This document shows, piece by piece, positions 10,673-20,771 of a stretch of 53,279 nt of DNA. Below the pieces are notes generated by a model. It saw only the letters and a program-made list of their open reading frames with translations, was not told the origin of the DNA and did no database searches. A program made the translations under genes and the position numbers. Numbering within the stretch: position 1 is the first letter of the stretch; every line of letters starts with the position of its first letter. The DNA comes from Pseudomonas fluorescens (GTDB lineage: Bacteria; Pseudomonadota; Gammaproteobacteria; Pseudomonadales; Pseudomonadaceae), in the NCBI RefSeq assembly GCF_000968015.1, contig NZ_LACH01000023.1:1-53279 (forward strand). Reading direction: 5' to 3'.

Positions 10673-10945
10673 TTAGTTGACAGCTTCTTTCAGTGCTTTA
10701 CCGGCTTTGAAACCTGGTTTTTTAGCAGCTGCGATTTCCAATGTCTTACCGGTCTGTGGGTTACGACCAATGCGAGCTGGACGATCAGTTACGGAGAAAG
10801 TACCGAAACCAACCAGAACAACAGAGTCGCCAGCCTTGAGAGCGCCAGTGACGGATTCGATTACAGCGTCCAGCGCACGGCCAGCAGCAGCTTTCGGGAT
10901 ATCAGCGGATGCAGCGATAGCATCAATCAGTTCCGACTTGTTCAC
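10673..10945 (-). CDS. hupB: DNA-binding protein HU-beta
   Basis: A nucleoid protein of 90 residues, the usual HU length. It starts [11 protein letters not shown] and contains the HU/IHF signature [20 protein letters not shown] with the DNA-contacting arm. It starts with GTG, preceded by AAGGGG nine bases upstream. A strong sigma-70 promoter lies between lon and this gene, so it is expressed separately from lon as well as by any read-through. Confidence 0.98.
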   Translation of the reverse strand: MNKSELIDAIAASADIPKAAAGRALDAVIESVTGALKAGDSVVLVGFGTFSVTDRPARIGRNPQTGKTLEIAAAKKPGFKAGKALKEAVN

Positions 10946-11039
10946 TCTAAGTCCCCTTATATCTATTTGAGTATGATTCTAAGTTTTTTGGTGAAAGCAA
11001 AAACGAGTGCTGAATGGCCTACAGACACTTAAGAGCCGC

Positions 11040-11069
11040 TTTATAACAAGGGCTCTAAAAAGCTGTCAA
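11040..11069 (-). promoter_or_regulatory. Sigma-70 promoter for hupB
   Basis: Minus-strand TTGACA (11064-11069) and TATAAA (11040-11045) are separated by 18 bases. They lie about 95 bases upstream of the hupB GTG. Confidence 0.7.
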
Positions 11070-11092
11070 CAAGCCACCCAGGCAAATGCGTA

Positions 11093-13489
11093 CTAATGCG
11101 TGCTAATTCTTTCCTTAGAGTCAGACTCGCGTTTTTCATCCTTTGCAACTATCTCTGGAGCTACATCTGGCAAGGGCTCCGGCGCGTATTGCAGCGCAAT
11201 TTGCAGGACCTCGTCAATCCATTTAACCGGTTTAATCTGCAGATCTTGCTTGATATTGTCAGGAATTTCCTTCAGATCGCGTACGTTCTCTTCAGGAATG
11301 ATCACCGTCTTGATTCCGCCACGGTGAGCAGCGAGCAGTTTTTCTTTCAAACCACCAATCGCCAGCACCTGACCACGCAGCGTAATTTCGCCAGTCATGG
11401 CAACGTCCGCGCGCACAGGGATCCCGGTCAATGCCGATACCAGAGCCGTGCACATGCCCACACCGGCGCTAGGGCCGTCCTTCGGGGTCGCCCCTTCCGG
11501 CATGTGGATATGCGTGTCGCGCTTCTCGTGGAAGTCCAGGGGAATCCCCAGGCTCTTCGCGCGACTGCGAACAACGGTCAGGGCCGCAGTGATCGATTCG
11601 ACCATGACGTCACCCAAGGAACCGGTCTTGATCAACTGGCCTTTACCCGGTACGACGGCGGCTTCGATGGTCAGCAATTCGCCGCCCACCTGAGTCCACG
11701 CCAGCCCGGTGACCTGACCGATCTGATCCTGCGATTCGGCCAGACCGTAGCGGAATTTGCGCACGCCCAGGAAGTGTTCCAGCATCTCGGCAGTGACCTT
11801 CACCGAGAAGCGTTTTTCCATTGCATGCTCTTTGACCGCCTTGCGGCAAACCTTGGCAATCTGGCGTTCCAGCCCACGTACACCGGCTTCGCGGGTGTAG
11901 TAGCGGATGATGTCGCGGATCGCCTCGGCGTCGAATTCCAGCTCGCCTTTTTTCAAGCCGTTAGCCGTAATCTGCTTTGGCGAAAGGTATTTGACGGCAA
12001 TGTTGATCTTTTCGTCTTCGGTGTAACCCGGCAGACGAATCACTTCCATCCGGTCCAGCAAGGCGGGTGGAATGTTCATGGAGTTCGAGGTGCAAAGGAA
12101 CATCACATCGGACAAGTCGTAGTCGACTTCCAGATAGTGATCGTTGAAGTTGTGGTTCTGCTCAGGGTCGAGCACTTCCAGCAACGCCGACGCCGGATCG
12201 CCACGCATGTCGCTGCCCATTTTGTCGATTTCATCGAGCAGGAACAGCGGGTTGCGGACGCCCACTTTTGTCATCTTTTGAATCAATCTTCCTGGCATCG
12301 AACCGATATAAGTACGGCGATGACCACGAATTTCCGCTTCATCACGCACGCCACCGAGGGCCATGCGCACGAATTTCCGGTTGGTAGCGTGAGCAATCGA
12401 CTCCGCCAGAGAGGTTTTACCCACCCCAGGAGGACCGACCAGGCACAACACAGGGCCACGAATTTTCTTCACGCGTTTTTGCACGGCGAGGTATTCGAGG
12501 ATCCGTTCTTTGACTTCTTCCAGACCATAGTGGTCTGCATCGAGAATGTCTTCAGCGCGCGCAAGATCCAGACGCACTTTGCTCTGCGCCTTCCACGGCA
12601 CCTGAACCAGCCAGTCAATATACGAGCGCACCACGGTCGCTTCCGCAGACATTGGCGACATTTGTTTTAACTTGTTCAGTTCACCCTGGGCTTTGGCCAA
12701 GGCATCCTTCGGCAGACCAGCGGCATCGATGCGCTTTTTCAGCTCTTCGATTTCGTTGTGGCCTTCGTCGCTGTCGCCGAGCTCTTTTTGAATGGCCTTC
12801 ATCTGCTCATTCAGGTAGTACTCGCGCTGGCTGCGCTCCATTTGTTTTTTGACGCGACCACGAATGCGTTTTTCGACTTGCAGCAGGTCGATCTCGGCAT
12901 CCAGCAACGCCAGAACGTGCTCGACCCGGGCCGACAAATCGATGATTTCGAGGATTTCCTGCTTCTGCTCGATCTTCAGGGCCATGTGTGCGGCCATGGT
13001 GTCGACCAGGCGACCTGGTTCGTCGATGCTGTTGAGCGACGACAGGACTTCAGCCGGTACTTTCTTGCCCAGCTGCACATATTGTTCGAACTGAGCCAGC
13101 AGGCTGCGTACGAATACTTCCGACTCGCGCTCTGGCGCGTCGACTTCGTCGATCAATGAGACTTCGGCACGGCAGTGGCCGTCCACTTCGCTGAAACGCT
13201 CAACGGCGCCCCGCTGCTCACCTTCGACCAAAACCTTGACCGTGCCGTCAGGCAGCTTGAGCAGCTGTAGAACGGTAGCAATGGTACCTACGCGATAAAG
13301 TGCATCTTCACCGGGATCGTCGTCAGCAGGGTTTCTCTGAGCCAGCAGAAGGATCTGCTTGTCGCCCGTCATCGCTGCCTCGAGGGCTTCGATGGATTTC
13401 TCGCGCCCCACGAACAGCGGGATAACCATGTGCGGATAAACCACAACATCACGCAATGGCAGGAGAGGCAATTCGATGGTTGTCTTCAT
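11093..13489 (-). CDS. lon: ATP-dependent protease Lon
   Basis: A cytoplasmic AAA+ serine protease that degrades misfolded and regulatory proteins. The ATG at 13489 gives [20 protein letters not shown] and 798 residues; the frame stays open upstream but the family starts here, with GAGG ahead of it. The N-terminal substrate domain is followed by Walker A GPPGVGKT (G352-T359), the DEIDK Walker B and the C-terminal protease domain with catalytic S674 (KDGPSAGVG) and K717 ([14 protein letters not shown]). It lies downstream of clpX behind a terminator and has its own candidate heat-shock promoter. Confidence 0.98.
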   Translation of the reverse strand: MKTTIELPLLPLRDVVVYPHMVIPLFVGREKSIEALEAAMTGDKQILLLAQRNPADDDPGEDALYRVGTIATVLQLLKLPDGTVKVLVEGEQRGAVERFSEVDGHCRAEVSLIDEVDAPERESEVFVRSLLAQFEQYVQLGKKVPAEVLSSLNSIDEPGRLVDTMAAHMALKIEQKQEILEIIDLSARVEHVLALLDAEIDLLQVEKRIRGRVKKQMERSQREYYLNEQMKAIQKELGDSDEGHNEIEELKKRIDAAGLPKDALAKAQGELNKLKQMSPMSAEATVVRSYIDWLVQVPWKAQSKVRLDLARAEDILDADHYGLEEVKERILEYLAVQKRVKKIRGPVLCLVGPPGVGKTSLAESIAHATNRKFVRMALGGVRDEAEIRGHRRTYIGSMPGRLIQKMTKVGVRNPLFLLDEIDKMGSDMRGDPASALLEVLDPEQNHNFNDHYLEVDYDLSDVMFLCTSNSMNIPPALLDRMEVIRLPGYTEDEKINIAVKYLSPKQITANGLKKGELEFDAEAIRDIIRYYTREAGVRGLERQIAKVCRKAVKEHAMEKRFSVKVTAEMLEHFLGVRKFRYGLAESQDQIGQVTGLAWTQVGGELLTIEAAVVPGKGQLIKTGSLGDVMVESITAALTVVRSRAKSLGIPLDFHEKRDTHIHMPEGATPKDGPSAGVGMCTALVSALTGIPVRADVAMTGEITLRGQVLAIGGLKEKLLAAHRGGIKTVIIPEENVRDLKEIPDNIKQDLQIKPVKWIDEVLQIALQYAPEPLPDVAPEIVAKDEKRESDSKERISTH

Positions 13490-13549
13490 GATTTCGCCTC
13501 TACGGCGGCCATAAGGCCGTAAACAGATGGAAGTGAGCTTGAAACCAAG

Positions 13550-13576
13550 ATGGGGGCTACCTTCAAAAAAAACAAG
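13550..13576 (-). promoter_or_regulatory. Candidate heat-shock (sigma-32) promoter of lon
   Basis: Minus-strand CTTGTT (13571-13576) and CCCCAT (13550-13555) are 15 bases apart, resembling the sigma-32 pattern CTTGAA-N13/15-CCCCAT. It lies 60 bases before the lon ATG. E. coli lon is known to use sigma-32; the -35 here has two mismatches. Confidence 0.45.
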
Positions 13577-13602
13577 CTTAAAGAAGGTGTTAAAACGCGC
13601 AA

Positions 13603-13633
13603 AAAGCAAAGGGGCCCGAAGGCCCCTTCTTTA
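13603..13633 (-). terminator. Rho-independent terminator after clpX
   Basis: On the minus strand AAGGGGCC and GGCCCCTT pair around TTCG and are followed by TGCTTTTT. It separates clpX from lon. Confidence 0.8.
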
Positions 13634-13650
13634 TTCCAGCAGCGTGACGC

Positions 13651-14934
13651 TTAGGCGTCTGGCGCTGCCTTGGCAGCCGGCTCACTGTTTTCGTAGATAT
13701 ACAGTGGCTTGGACTTGCCTTCTATAACGCTTTCGTCGATCACTACTTTACTCACCTCGGACTGCGAGGGGATTTCATACATAGTGTCGAGCAATACGCC
13801 TTCGAGAATCGAGCGCAGTCCACGGGCACCGGTTTTGCGTTCCAGGGCACGTTTGGCGACCGATTTCAGAGCGTCGGCCCGGAATTCCAGGTCCACACCT
13901 TCCATCTCGAACAGCTTGGCATACTGTTTGGTCAGAGCATTTTTCGGCTCGGTGAGAATCTGCATCAACGCAGCCTCATCAAGCTCGTCCAGCGTGGCAA
14001 GTACCGGCAGACGACCGACGAATTCAGGGATCAGACCGAACTTGACCAGATCGTCAGGCTCGACTTCACGCAGGGACTCACCGACTTTCTTGCCTTCTTC
14101 CTTGCTGCGCACTTCCGCGTTGAAACCGATGCCGCCCTTGGTGGAACGGTTTTGAATAACCTTTTCCAGACCGGAGAACGCACCACCGCAGATGAACAGG
14201 ATGTTACGGGTGTCGACCTGAAGGAATTCCTGCTGCGGATGCTTGCGACCACCTTGAGGCGGAACGGAAGCGACCGTGCCTTCGATCAACTTGAGCAGGG
14301 CCTGCTGCACGCCTTCACCGGAAACGTCCCGGGTGATCGACGGGTTGTCAGACTTGCGCGAGATCTTGTCGATCTCATCGATGTAGACAATGCCCATTTG
14401 GGCCTTTTCTACGTCGTAATCGCACTTCTGCAGCAGCTTCTGAATGATGTTTTCGACATCTTCACCCACGTAACCTGCCTCGGTGAGGGTGGTTGCGTCG
14501 GCGATGGTGAACGGAACGTTCAGCAAGCGGGCCAGTGTTTCGGCAAGCAGGGTTTTACCCGAGCCTGTCGGGCCGATCAGCAAGATGTTGCTCTTGCCAA
14601 GTTCGACATCGTCATTCTTTTTATCACGCTGGTTCAGGCGCTTGTAGTGGTTGTACACCGCTACGGCCAGAACCTTTTTCGCACGCTCCTGACCAATCAC
14701 GTACTGATCAAGGATGCCGCTGATTTCTTTAGGCGAAGGCAATTTATGCGCGCTGCTTTCGGCCTGGGCTTCCTGCACCTCCTCACGGATGATGTCATTG
14801 CACAGGTCGACGCACTCGTCGCAGATAAAGACCGAGGGGCCGGCAATCAATTTGCGCACTTCATGCTGGCTTTTGCCACAGAAGGAGCAATAGAGCAGCT
14901 TGCCGTTGTCCTCGCCGTTGCGGGTGTCAGTCAT
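13651..14934 (-). CDS. clpX: Clp protease ATP-binding unfoldase ClpX
   Basis: ClpX is the AAA+ unfoldase that feeds tagged proteins into ClpP. Taking the ATG at 14934 ([16 protein letters not shown]) gives 427 residues, the family length; an upstream in-frame Met adds 11 residues without family support. The N-terminal zinc-binding domain has C16, C19, C38 and C41. Walker A is GPTGSGKT, Walker B is YIDEIDK, and an IGF-type ClpP-docking loop is seen at GGIGF. It is directly downstream of clpP, with about 110 bases between, and probably shares its transcript. Confidence 0.98.
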   Translation of the reverse strand: MTDTRNGEDNGKLLYCSFCGKSQHEVRKLIAGPSVFICDECVDLCNDIIREEVQEAQAESSAHKLPSPKEISGILDQYVIGQERAKKVLAVAVYNHYKRLNQRDKKNDDVELGKSNILLIGPTGSGKTLLAETLARLLNVPFTIADATTLTEAGYVGEDVENIIQKLLQKCDYDVEKAQMGIVYIDEIDKISRKSDNPSITRDVSGEGVQQALLKLIEGTVASVPPQGGRKHPQQEFLQVDTRNILFICGGAFSGLEKVIQNRSTKGGIGFNAEVRSKEEGKKVGESLREVEPDDLVKFGLIPEFVGRLPVLATLDELDEAALMQILTEPKNALTKQYAKLFEMEGVDLEFRADALKSVAKRALERKTGARGLRSILEGVLLDTMYEIPSQSEVSKVVIDESVIEGKSKPLYIYENSEPAAKAAPDA

Positions 14935-15046
14935 TCGTTCGATCCAAATCCGATAGGCTTGCAACACAAGATGAAGGCTATTGCGGGCTTTTTCAAGCCC
15001 GCTAGTGATCGGACGCGCCGACCAACCCTATTTTGAGCTGCTTAAT

Positions 15047-15682
15047 TTAAGCGGGGCGCTGGCTGATCACTTCATCGATCAACCCGTATTCACGCGCTGC
15101 TTCTGCACTCATGAAATTATCGCGGTTGGTATCGCGCTCGATTTCTTCAAGAGTGTGCCCGCTATGCTTGGCCATCAGCGTGTTGAGACGCTCACGAATG
15201 AAGAGGATTTCCTTGGCATGGATTTCGATATCCGAAGCCTGGCCCTGGAAACCGCCCAGTGGCTGGTGAATCATCACACGCGAGTTCGGCAGGCAGTAAC
15301 GCTTGCCAGCGGCACCGGCCGTCAATAGAAACGCACCCATGCTGCACGCTTGACCGATACAGGTGGTCGACACGTTTGGCTTGATGAACTGCATGGTGTC
15401 GTAGATCGACATGCCCGCCGTCACCGAACCGCCCGGGGAGTTGATATAGAGATGGATGTCCTTGTCCGGGTTTTCCGCTTCAAGGAACAGCAGTTGCGCA
15501 CAGATCAGGTTGGCCATGTAGTCCTCTACCGGACCAACCAGAAAGATCACTCGCTCCTTGAGAAGGCGCGAGTAGATGTCATAGGCGCGCTCGCCACGAG
15601 CAGACTGCTCGACAACCATCGGGACCAGGCCGCCTGCGGCCTGGATATCAGAGTTCTGCTGAATATACGAATTTCGGAACAT
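15047..15682 (-). CDS. clpP: ATP-dependent Clp protease proteolytic subunit ClpP
   Basis: Serine protease subunit that forms the tetradecameric ClpXP chamber. The 211 residues include a short N-terminal propeptide region. Catalytic residues are S114 in [10 protein letters not shown] and H139 in [10 protein letters not shown], with an Asp in the [12 protein letters not shown] stretch. It is followed by clpX and preceded by tig in the conserved tig-clpP-clpX-lon order. A hairpin without a T-run sits between tig and clpP, so partial cotranscription is likely. Confidence 0.98.
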   Translation of the reverse strand: MFRNSYIQQNSDIQAAGGLVPMVVEQSARGERAYDIYSRLLKERVIFLVGPVEDYMANLICAQLLFLEAENPDKDIHLYINSPGGSVTAGMSIYDTMQFIKPNVSTTCIGQACSMGAFLLTAGAAGKRYCLPNSRVMIHQPLGGFQGQASDIEIHAKEILFIRERLNTLMAKHSGHTLEEIERDTNRDNFMSAEAAREYGLIDEVISQRPA

Positions 15683-15721
15683 GCTCTGCAGTCACTCCCA
15701 AATAGTTATGTCTTGAATACG

Positions 15722-15749
15722 CATAAGCCAGCACGAAGGCTGGCTTATG
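15722..15749 (-). other. Intergenic hairpin between tig and clpP
   Basis: An 11-bp perfect stem, CATAAGCCAGC with GCTGGCTTATG (G15739-G15749), flanks a short loop. No T-run follows on the minus strand (CGTATTC), so it looks like a processing or stability hairpin rather than a full terminator. Confidence 0.6.
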
Positions 15750-15775
15750 GTGTGTACTTCTTACCGCAAAAACGA

Positions 15776-17086
15776 TCAGTCGGCTTGTGGAGCTTCTACC
15801 GGCTTGACTGCTTCTTCGTAAGAGACCGATTTGTCGGTCACGCTAGCTTTCTGCAGAACAGTATCCACAACTTGTTCTTCCAGCACAACCGAACGGACTT
15901 CGTTCAGTTGCTGGTCGTTCTTGTAGTACCAAGACACAACCTGCTCAGGCTCTTGGTAAGCCGAAGCCATTTCCTGAATCATTTCACGAACGCGGGCTTC
16001 GTCAGGCTTGAGGTCGAATTGCTTGACCACTTCAGCCACGATCAGACCCAGCACAACGCGGCGCTTGGCTTGCTCTTCGAACAGCTCGGCCGGCAGTTGC
16101 TCAGGCTTGATGTTGCCACCGAACTGCTGAACAGCCTGCACGCGCAGACGGTCAACTTCGTTGGACAGCAGAGCCTTAGGCACTTCGATCGGGTTGGTGG
16201 CCAGCAGACCGTCCATTACCTGATTCTTGACCTTGGATTTGATCGCCTGACGCAGTTCACGCTCCATGTTCTTGCGAACTTCGGTGCGGAAGCCTTCCAG
16301 ACCAGTTTCCTTGATGCCGAATTGAGCGAAGAATTCTTCGGTCAGTTCTGGCAGTTTTGGCTCGGAAACAGTGTTCACGGTCACGGTGAACTCAGCAGTT
16401 TTGCCTGCCAGGTCGAGGTTCTGATAGTCCTCTGGGAAGGTCAGGTTCAGAACGCGCTCTTCGCCGGCTTTAGCGCCAACCAGACCGTCTTCAAAACCAG
16501 GGATCATGCGGCCGGAACCCAGAACCAGCTGAGTACCTTTGGCGGAACCGCCAGCGAACACTTCACCGTCGACCTTGCCAACGAAATCGATGTTCAGCTG
16601 GTCTTCGTTTTGAGCAGCGCGATCGGCCACTTCGAAACGAGTGTTCTGCTTGCGCAGCACTTCCAGCATTTTGTCCAGATCGGCATCAGCCACGTCAGCG
16701 CTCAGGCGCTCAACCGCGATACCTTCGAAACCGGCAACGGTGAACTCAGGGAACACTTCGAAAACCGCGACGTATTCCAGGTCTTTGCCAGCTTCCAGCG
16801 ATTTCGGCTCGATCGAAGGAGCGCCAGCCGGGTTCAGCTTTTGTTCAACAACAGCTTCGTAGAAAGAAGACTGGATCACGTCGCCAACCGCTTCCTGACG
16901 TGCATCAGCACCAAAACGGCGCTTGATTTCACTCATTGGCACTTTGCCTGGACGGAAGCCAGCAATCTTGGCCTTTTGGGCAGTCTGCTGCAGACGCTTG
17001 TTGACCTGAGTCTCGATGCGCTCAGCCGGCACGGTGATGCTCATGCGGCGCTCAAGAGCAGAAGTATTTTCAACAGAAACTTGCAT
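15776..17086 (-). CDS. tig: Trigger factor, ribosome-associated chaperone
   Basis: Trigger factor binds the ribosome exit tunnel and holds nascent chains. The ATG at 17086 ([15 protein letters not shown]) is preceded by GAGGA and gives 436 residues, the usual size; the 21 upstream in-frame residues are not part of the family. The N-terminal ribosome-binding domain carries the GFRPGKVP signature at about residue 44. The FKBP-like domain follows at about 150-245 ([20 protein letters not shown]), then the helical C-domain. It heads the minus-strand protein quality-control block. Confidence 0.98.
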   Translation of the reverse strand: MQVSVENTSALERRMSITVPAERIETQVNKRLQQTAQKAKIAGFRPGKVPMSEIKRRFGADARQEAVGDVIQSSFYEAVVEQKLNPAGAPSIEPKSLEAGKDLEYVAVFEVFPEFTVAGFEGIAVERLSADVADADLDKMLEVLRKQNTRFEVADRAAQNEDQLNIDFVGKVDGEVFAGGSAKGTQLVLGSGRMIPGFEDGLVGAKAGEERVLNLTFPEDYQNLDLAGKTAEFTVTVNTVSEPKLPELTEEFFAQFGIKETGLEGFRTEVRKNMERELRQAIKSKVKNQVMDGLLATNPIEVPKALLSNEVDRLRVQAVQQFGGNIKPEQLPAELFEEQAKRRVVLGLIVAEVVKQFDLKPDEARVREMIQEMASAYQEPEQVVSWYYKNDQQLNEVRSVVLEEQVVDTVLQKASVTDKSVSYEEAVKPVEAPQAD

Positions 17087-17445
17087 GGATATTCCTCGTT
17101 GCACAGACGTTAGCCGGCCGTTTCCGACCCCAGAATCAAGGGCATGCATTCTAGTGGGTCAAACTCAAGAAGTCACCCTACTGAAAACGGGTAAAAAAGC
17201 AGCAGGCAATTTATAGGCGAGGGACAAACGGTTGTGCCTCGCCCTGTTAGCAAATACAGCCAGTCACGCCAGGGCTCTGCACCAATCCTTCTATATATAG
17301 AAGAAGTTGCCAATCATCTCCCTGACAGCCGGTCTTGCGAGCAAGGCCGGCGGGCGGCGCGGCATCATCGAGAAACATAAATACGACGAAACACCCCACC
17401 CCTGCGACCCAGGACATGCAGCCGATTGATACTCGAACCGCTAAA
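17087..17445. other. Intergenic region upstream of tig
   Basis: This 359-base gap has no convincing gene. It holds a near-perfect hairpin at 17216-17243 (GGCGAGG paired with CCTCGCC, plus ACAA with TTGT) directly followed, on the minus strand, by TATAAATT, a possible -10 element for tig. It also holds a 16-base perfect palindrome, CTTCTATATATAGAAG, at 17288-17303 and a short GC-rich repeat at about 17331-17353. Confidence 0.5.
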
Positions 17446-17482
17446 ACAAAAAAGGCGCCAGACTGTTAAATCTGGCGCCTCT
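17446..17482 (-). terminator. Terminator of the tRNA operon
   Basis: On the minus strand AGGCGCCAGA and TCTGGCGCCT pair around an 8-base loop and are followed by TTTTTTG. It lies just past the last tRNA-His. Confidence 0.92.
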
Positions 17483-17489
17483 CGAAATA

Positions 17490-17565
17490 TGGGGTGGACG
17501 AAGGGGATCGAACCCTCGACAACGGGAGTCACAATCCCGTGCTCTACCAACTGAGCTACGCCCAC
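17490..17565 (-). tRNA. tRNA-His (GTG), copy 2
   Basis: A 76-base cloverleaf including encoded CCA. Acceptor GTGGGCG pairs with CGTCCAC, and the anticodon GTG is at 17530-17532. The base before the gene is G, so the G-1 needed by histidyl-tRNA synthetase is encoded and faces C73. It is identical to the other tRNA-His in this cluster and is last in the transcript. Confidence 0.98.
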
Positions 17566-17642
17566 CATATTGCCTGACAAAGAAGCCAAAAACTCCTTTG
17601 CTGCGCCCCAACCAAACCAACCGGCCTGGGTGAAGCTTTATT

Positions 17643-17727
17643 TGGTGCGGATGAAGAGACTCGAACTCTTACACCTTGCGGCGCTGGAACCTAAATCCAG
17701 TGTGTCTACCAATTCCACCACATCCGC
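17643..17727 (-). tRNA. tRNA-Leu (TAG)
   Basis: An 85-base class II tRNA with a long variable arm. Acceptor GCGGATG pairs with CATCCGC, followed by A73 and encoded CCA. Anticodon TAG lies at 17691-17693, reading CTA-type codons, rare in this GC-rich genome. Confidence 0.97.
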
Positions 17728-17746
17728 GGTTTGAAGCTGTTAAAGC

Positions 17747-17778
17747 AAAGGCGCCAGACTGTTAATCTGGCGCCTTTC
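17747..17778 (-). terminator. Internal terminator-like hairpin in the tRNA operon
   Basis: Near-copy of the operon terminator (GGCGCCAGA with TCTGGCGCC) placed between the first tRNA-His and tRNA-Leu. The following minus-strand sequence, TTTGCTTT, is a poor U-tract, so it probably lets much transcription through or serves as a processing site. Confidence 0.7.
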
Positions 17779-17784
17779 GAAATA

Positions 17785-17860
17785 TGGGGTGGACGAAGGG
17801 GATCGAACCCTCGACAACGGGAGTCACAATCCCGTGCTCTACCAACTGAGCTACGCCCAC
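17785..17860 (-). tRNA. tRNA-His (GTG), copy 1
   Basis: Identical in sequence to the second tRNA-His gene, with anticodon GTG at 17825-17827, encoded CCA and encoded G-1. The flanks downstream, including the terminator hairpin, are also duplicated. Confidence 0.98.
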
Positions 17861-17892
17861 CATATTGCGCTACTTGTGCCAAAGCTGCCTAA

Positions 17893-17969
17893 TGGCGCAC
17901 CCGGCAGGACTCGAACCTGCGACCATCCGCTTAGAAGGCGGATGCTCTATCCAGCTGAGCTACGGGCGC
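17893..17969 (-). tRNA. tRNA-Arg (TCT)
   Basis: A 77-base tRNA with acceptor GCGCCCG paired to CGGGTGC, anticodon TCT at 17933-17935 and encoded CCA. It is first in the minus-strand order Arg-His-Leu-His. From memory P. aeruginosa has the same set beside folD. Confidence 0.98.
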
Positions 17970-18084
17970 CTTATTAATCTGCACTCTTGGAGGACTACAA
18001 ACTAAGTGCTTTCCAGCCTCGCAGAATCGCAATTCCGCTCGACCTTCTCATCCAGTGCTAGGCTGTGCCCGACAAGTGCGACGA

Positions 18085-18113
18085 ATAGTATAGAGCGCCC
18101 CGAAGGCCGTCAA
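18085..18113 (-). promoter_or_regulatory. Promoter of the tRNA operon
   Basis: Minus-strand TTGACG (18108-18113) is followed by TATACT (15-base spacer) or, overlapping it, TACTAT (17-base spacer), then a GC-rich stretch (TCGTCGC) as in stringently controlled promoters. It would start a leader of about 110 bases before tRNA-Arg. Confidence 0.65.
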
Positions 18114-18244
18114 ATCCTTTTTATAAAAAATTCATTTAATTAAAGGGCTTAGAGGAATTTGCAGACCAAGCGCCTTTGCCCTCACCTCATGACATGCGAG
18201 AATGCGTTCTCTTTTTTTCCCCTCTCGATGGTTAATCACGCGCA

Positions 18245-19099
18245 ATGACTGCACAACTAATCGACGGCAAATCGATCGCCGCCAGCCTGCGCCAGCAGAT
18301 CGCCAAACGCGTCAACGAGCGTCGCCAGCAAGGTCTGCGCACGCCCGGCCTCGCGGTGATCCTGGTCGGCAGCGATCCTGCCTCTCAGGTTTATGTCTCG
18401 CACAAGCGTAAAGACTGTGAAGAGGTCGGCTTCATTTCCCAAGCCTACGACCTGCCTTCCGAAACCACTCAAGAAGCGCTGACCGATCTGATCGATCGCC
18501 TGAACGACGACTCGGCGATTGATGGCGTTCTGCTTCAGCTGCCGTTACCTGAACACCTGGACGCCTCCAAATTGCTGGAGCGCATTCGTCCAGACAAGGA
18601 CGTCGACGGTTTCCACCCTTATAACGTCGGCCGTCTGGCCCAGCGTATTCCGCTGCTGCGTCCGTGCACGCCTAAAGGCATCATGACGCTGCTGGAAAGT
18701 ACCGGTGTCGATCTCTACGGGATGGACGCAGTGGTTGTCGGGGCCTCCAACATTGTTGGCCGCCCGATGGCAATGGAATTGCTGCTGGCCGGCTGCACCG
18801 TGACCGTCACCCACCGCTTCACCAAGGATCTGGCAGGCCACGTCGGTCGCGCCGATCTGGTGGTGGTCGCCGCCGGCAAGCCGGGGCTGGTAAAAGGTGA
18901 GTGGATCAAGGAAGGCGCGATCGTGATCGACGTCGGCATCAACCGCCAGGAAGACGGCAAACTGGTCGGTGACGTGATCTACGACACCGCCCTGCCCCGC
19001 GCCGGCTGGATCACCCCAGTCCCGGGTGGCGTTGGCCCGATGACCCGCGCTTGCCTGCTGGAAAACACGCTGTACGCAGCCGAAACACTGCACAGCTGA
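18245..19099 (+). CDS. folD: Bifunctional methylenetetrahydrofolate dehydrogenase/cyclohydrolase FolD
   Basis: FolD interconverts 5,10-methylene-THF and 10-formyl-THF, supplying one-carbon units for purines and initiator tRNA formylation. The 284 residues carry the catalytic lysine region [14 protein letters not shown] (YxxxK), the cyclohydrolase QLPLPEH motif, [11 protein letters not shown], the dinucleotide-binding [10 protein letters not shown] and the C-terminal [10 protein letters not shown] signature. It diverges from the tRNA cluster and ends in a terminator, so it is monocistronic. Confidence 0.98.
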   Translation: MTAQLIDGKSIAASLRQQIAKRVNERRQQGLRTPGLAVILVGSDPASQVYVSHKRKDCEEVGFISQAYDLPSETTQEALTDLIDRLNDDSAIDGVLLQLPLPEHLDASKLLERIRPDKDVDGFHPYNVGRLAQRIPLLRPCTPKGIMTLLESTGVDLYGMDAVVVGASNIVGRPMAMELLLAGCTVTVTHRFTKDLAGHVGRADLVVVAAGKPGLVKGEWIKEGAIVIDVGINRQEDGKLVGDVIYDTALPRAGWITPVPGGVGPMTRACLLENTLYAAETLHS

Positions 19100-19130
19100 G
19101 TTCGCATTTTCATGGCTGCGACGAACCAAG

Positions 19131-19158
19131 GAACCCCGCCATTGGCGGGGTTCTTTTT
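19131..19158 (+). terminator. Rho-independent terminator after folD
   Basis: GAACCCCGCC and GGCGGGGTTC pair around ATT and are followed by TTTTTG. Confidence 0.93.
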
Positions 19159-19337
19159 GTCTGAATTAAAAACGTTACCGCTCGCCGGAAACCTACTGCT
19201 TGTAGGGGTTTTCAAGGACTTTGATCTGTTCATTGATCAACCATCGACAGTTCTTCAGCCATACTCCTAAAATGCGTCGTTTTTAAAGAAACAACCCGTT
19301 ACAGAACGGCTTATCCACACCTAACGAGTCTGCCAGC

Positions 19338-20276
19338 GTGAAAATCCGTCTTTCCATCCTGAGCCTATTTTTTGCATTTACAGGGACTTTCACCACGCCA
19401 ATGGTCAACGCTGCCGACACCACTTCGGCGCCGCGCGATACGTCATCACTGAAGATCGCTTCCGGCAGCGCATTGCTGATGGATCTGCAGACCAACAAAG
19501 TCATCTATGCCAGCAATCCCGACGTGGTTGTGCCGATCGCTTCCGTCAGCAAACTGATGACCGGGCTGGTTGTGGTTGAAGCCAGGCAGAACATGGACGA
19601 ATACATCAACATCAACATCAGCGACACCCCGGAAATGAAAGGCGTGTTCTCCCGGGTCAAACTCAACAGCGAAATGCCGCGCAAGGAAATGCTGCTGATC
19701 GCCCTGATGTCCTCGGAAAACCGCGCTGCCGCGAGCCTGGCCCATCACTATCCGGGTGGCTACGTCGCGTTCATTGCCGCAATGAATGCCAAAGCGAAAG
19801 CATTGGGCATGACCAACACGCACTTCGTCGAACCCACCGGCCTCTCCCCTCGCAACGTGTCCACGGCCCGCGACCTGAGCAAACTGCTGATCGCTGCGCA
19901 CAAGTACCCGCTATTGACTGAGCTGAGTACGACCAAGGAAAAAACCGTCTCGTTCCGTAAACCCAACTACAGCCTGGGTTTCCGTAATACCGACCATTTG
20001 GTCAACAAGCCGAACTGGGACATCAAGCTGACGAAAACCGGCTTCACCAACGAGGCTGGTCACTGCCTGGTGCTGGTCACCAGCATGGGCAATCGCCCGG
20101 TTGCGCTGGTCATCCTCGACGCCTTTGGCAAGTACACGCACTTTGCCGATGCCACTCGCATTCGCAGTTGGGTGGAAACCGGCAGGGGCACGAACGTGCC
20201 GACTGCAGCCTTGCAGTACAAATCCGACAAGAACCTCAAGCATCGTCAGAGCGGCGTGGTTGAAGCGTCGAAATAA
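19338..20276 (+). CDS. pbpG: D-alanyl-D-alanine endopeptidase PBP7 family
   Basis: A periplasmic low-molecular-weight penicillin-binding protein that cuts DD-crosslinks in peptidoglycan. The 312-residue product begins at GTG (19338) with a signal peptide ending near NAAD. The three penicillin-binding motifs are SVSK (S69-K72), SEN (S126-N128) and KTG (K233-G235). The protein lacks the PBP5 C-terminal amphipathic extension, which fits PbpG. It stands alone between terminators. Its beta-lactam link makes it thematically related to ampC, but it is not close to it. Confidence 0.93.
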   Translation: MKIRLSILSLFFAFTGTFTTPMVNAADTTSAPRDTSSLKIASGSALLMDLQTNKVIYASNPDVVVPIASVSKLMTGLVVVEARQNMDEYININISDTPEMKGVFSRVKLNSEMPRKEMLLIALMSSENRAAASLAHHYPGGYVAFIAAMNAKAKALGMTNTHFVEPTGLSPRNVSTARDLSKLLIAAHKYPLLTELSTTKEKTVSFRKPNYSLGFRNTDHLVNKPNWDIKLTKTGFTNEAGHCLVLVTSMGNRPVALVILDAFGKYTHFADATRIRSWVETGRGTNVPTAALQYKSDKNLKHRQSGVVEASK

Positions 20277-20294
20277 CTAAACGACAGGTAAAAG

Positions 20295-20323
20295 AAAGCC
20301 CCGACTATTCGGGGCTTTTTTTC
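20295..20323. terminator. Bidirectional terminator between pbpG and the small acidic genes
   Basis: AAGCCCCGA and TCGGGGCTT pair around CTAT. Seven T follow on the plus strand and an A-rich run lies before it, serving the convergent genes on both sides. Confidence 0.93.
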
Positions 20324-20331
20324 GTCCGGCG

Positions 20332-20547
20332 TTAATCATTGGGCAACGGCATCTGGTCGTCATCCGGAATGCCGTCCCCGGCACTCGGGTCTTTCCAGCC
20401 TTGTGGATGCTCCGTGGGCACAACTACTGGCCTGGCCAAAGGATCCCTTAACGGGCTGTTCGGATCCATCACGGGGTCAACACCCTCTTCCGGCGTGGTT
20501 GGAACGCTGTCCGGACGTTTGTCGTCGAAACTCGAATCGGTAGACAT
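20332..20547 (-). CDS. Small acidic Pro/Asp-rich protein, unknown function
   Basis: A 71-residue product, MSTDSSFDDKRPDSVPTTPE onwards, rich in Asp, Pro and Ser and predicted disordered, with no signal or membrane segment. I chose the ATG at 20547 because GAGG lies five bases before it; two upstream codons (GTG CAT) overlap that spacing. It follows the 68-residue neighbour by 17 bases in a probable operon, and the two share style (PDSP/DPNSP, DP repeats). I do not recognise a family with certainty. Confidence 0.7.
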   Translation of the reverse strand: MSTDSSFDDKRPDSVPTTPEEGVDPVMDPNSPLRDPLARPVVVPTEHPQGWKDPSAGDGIPDDDQMPLPND

Positions 20548-20564
20548 ATGCACCTCACTCAGGC

Positions 20565-20771
20565 TCAGGGTTTCAGATCGGCGAGTGGATCGTAAGGCTT
20601 CGCAGGCGCCTTGGGATTGTCGCCCGGCTTCACATCCCTGGGCGCCCTGGCGGGTCCGATGGGGTCGACCTGAGGATCGGCGAGGTCCGGCGAATCGGGA
20701 TCGAAGCCCAACTCATTACCCGAAGAATGCTCAGATGAATGCGGGCCGACAGGGGTAGTGGAAGTTGCCAT
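20565..20771 (-). CDS. Small Pro/Asp-rich protein, possibly DUF6021
   Basis: A 68-residue disordered-looking protein, MATSTTPVGPHSSEHSSGNE onwards, with DPDSPDLADPQVDPIGPA in the middle and PYDPLADLKP at the end. GGAGG lies six bases ahead of the ATG, so translation is well supported. I recall DUF6021 proteins of Pseudomonas having this composition, but I am not sure. It is first of a two-gene unit with the following acidic protein. Confidence 0.72.
   Translation of the reverse strand: MATSTTPVGPHSSEHSSGNELGFDPDSPDLADPQVDPIGPARAPRDVKPGDNPKAPAKPYDPLADLKP

Noticed and set aside
17216..17243. Strong hairpin upstream of tig considered as an sRNA terminator
   Set aside because: No T-run follows on either strand, so I kept it only as a note in the intergenic entry.
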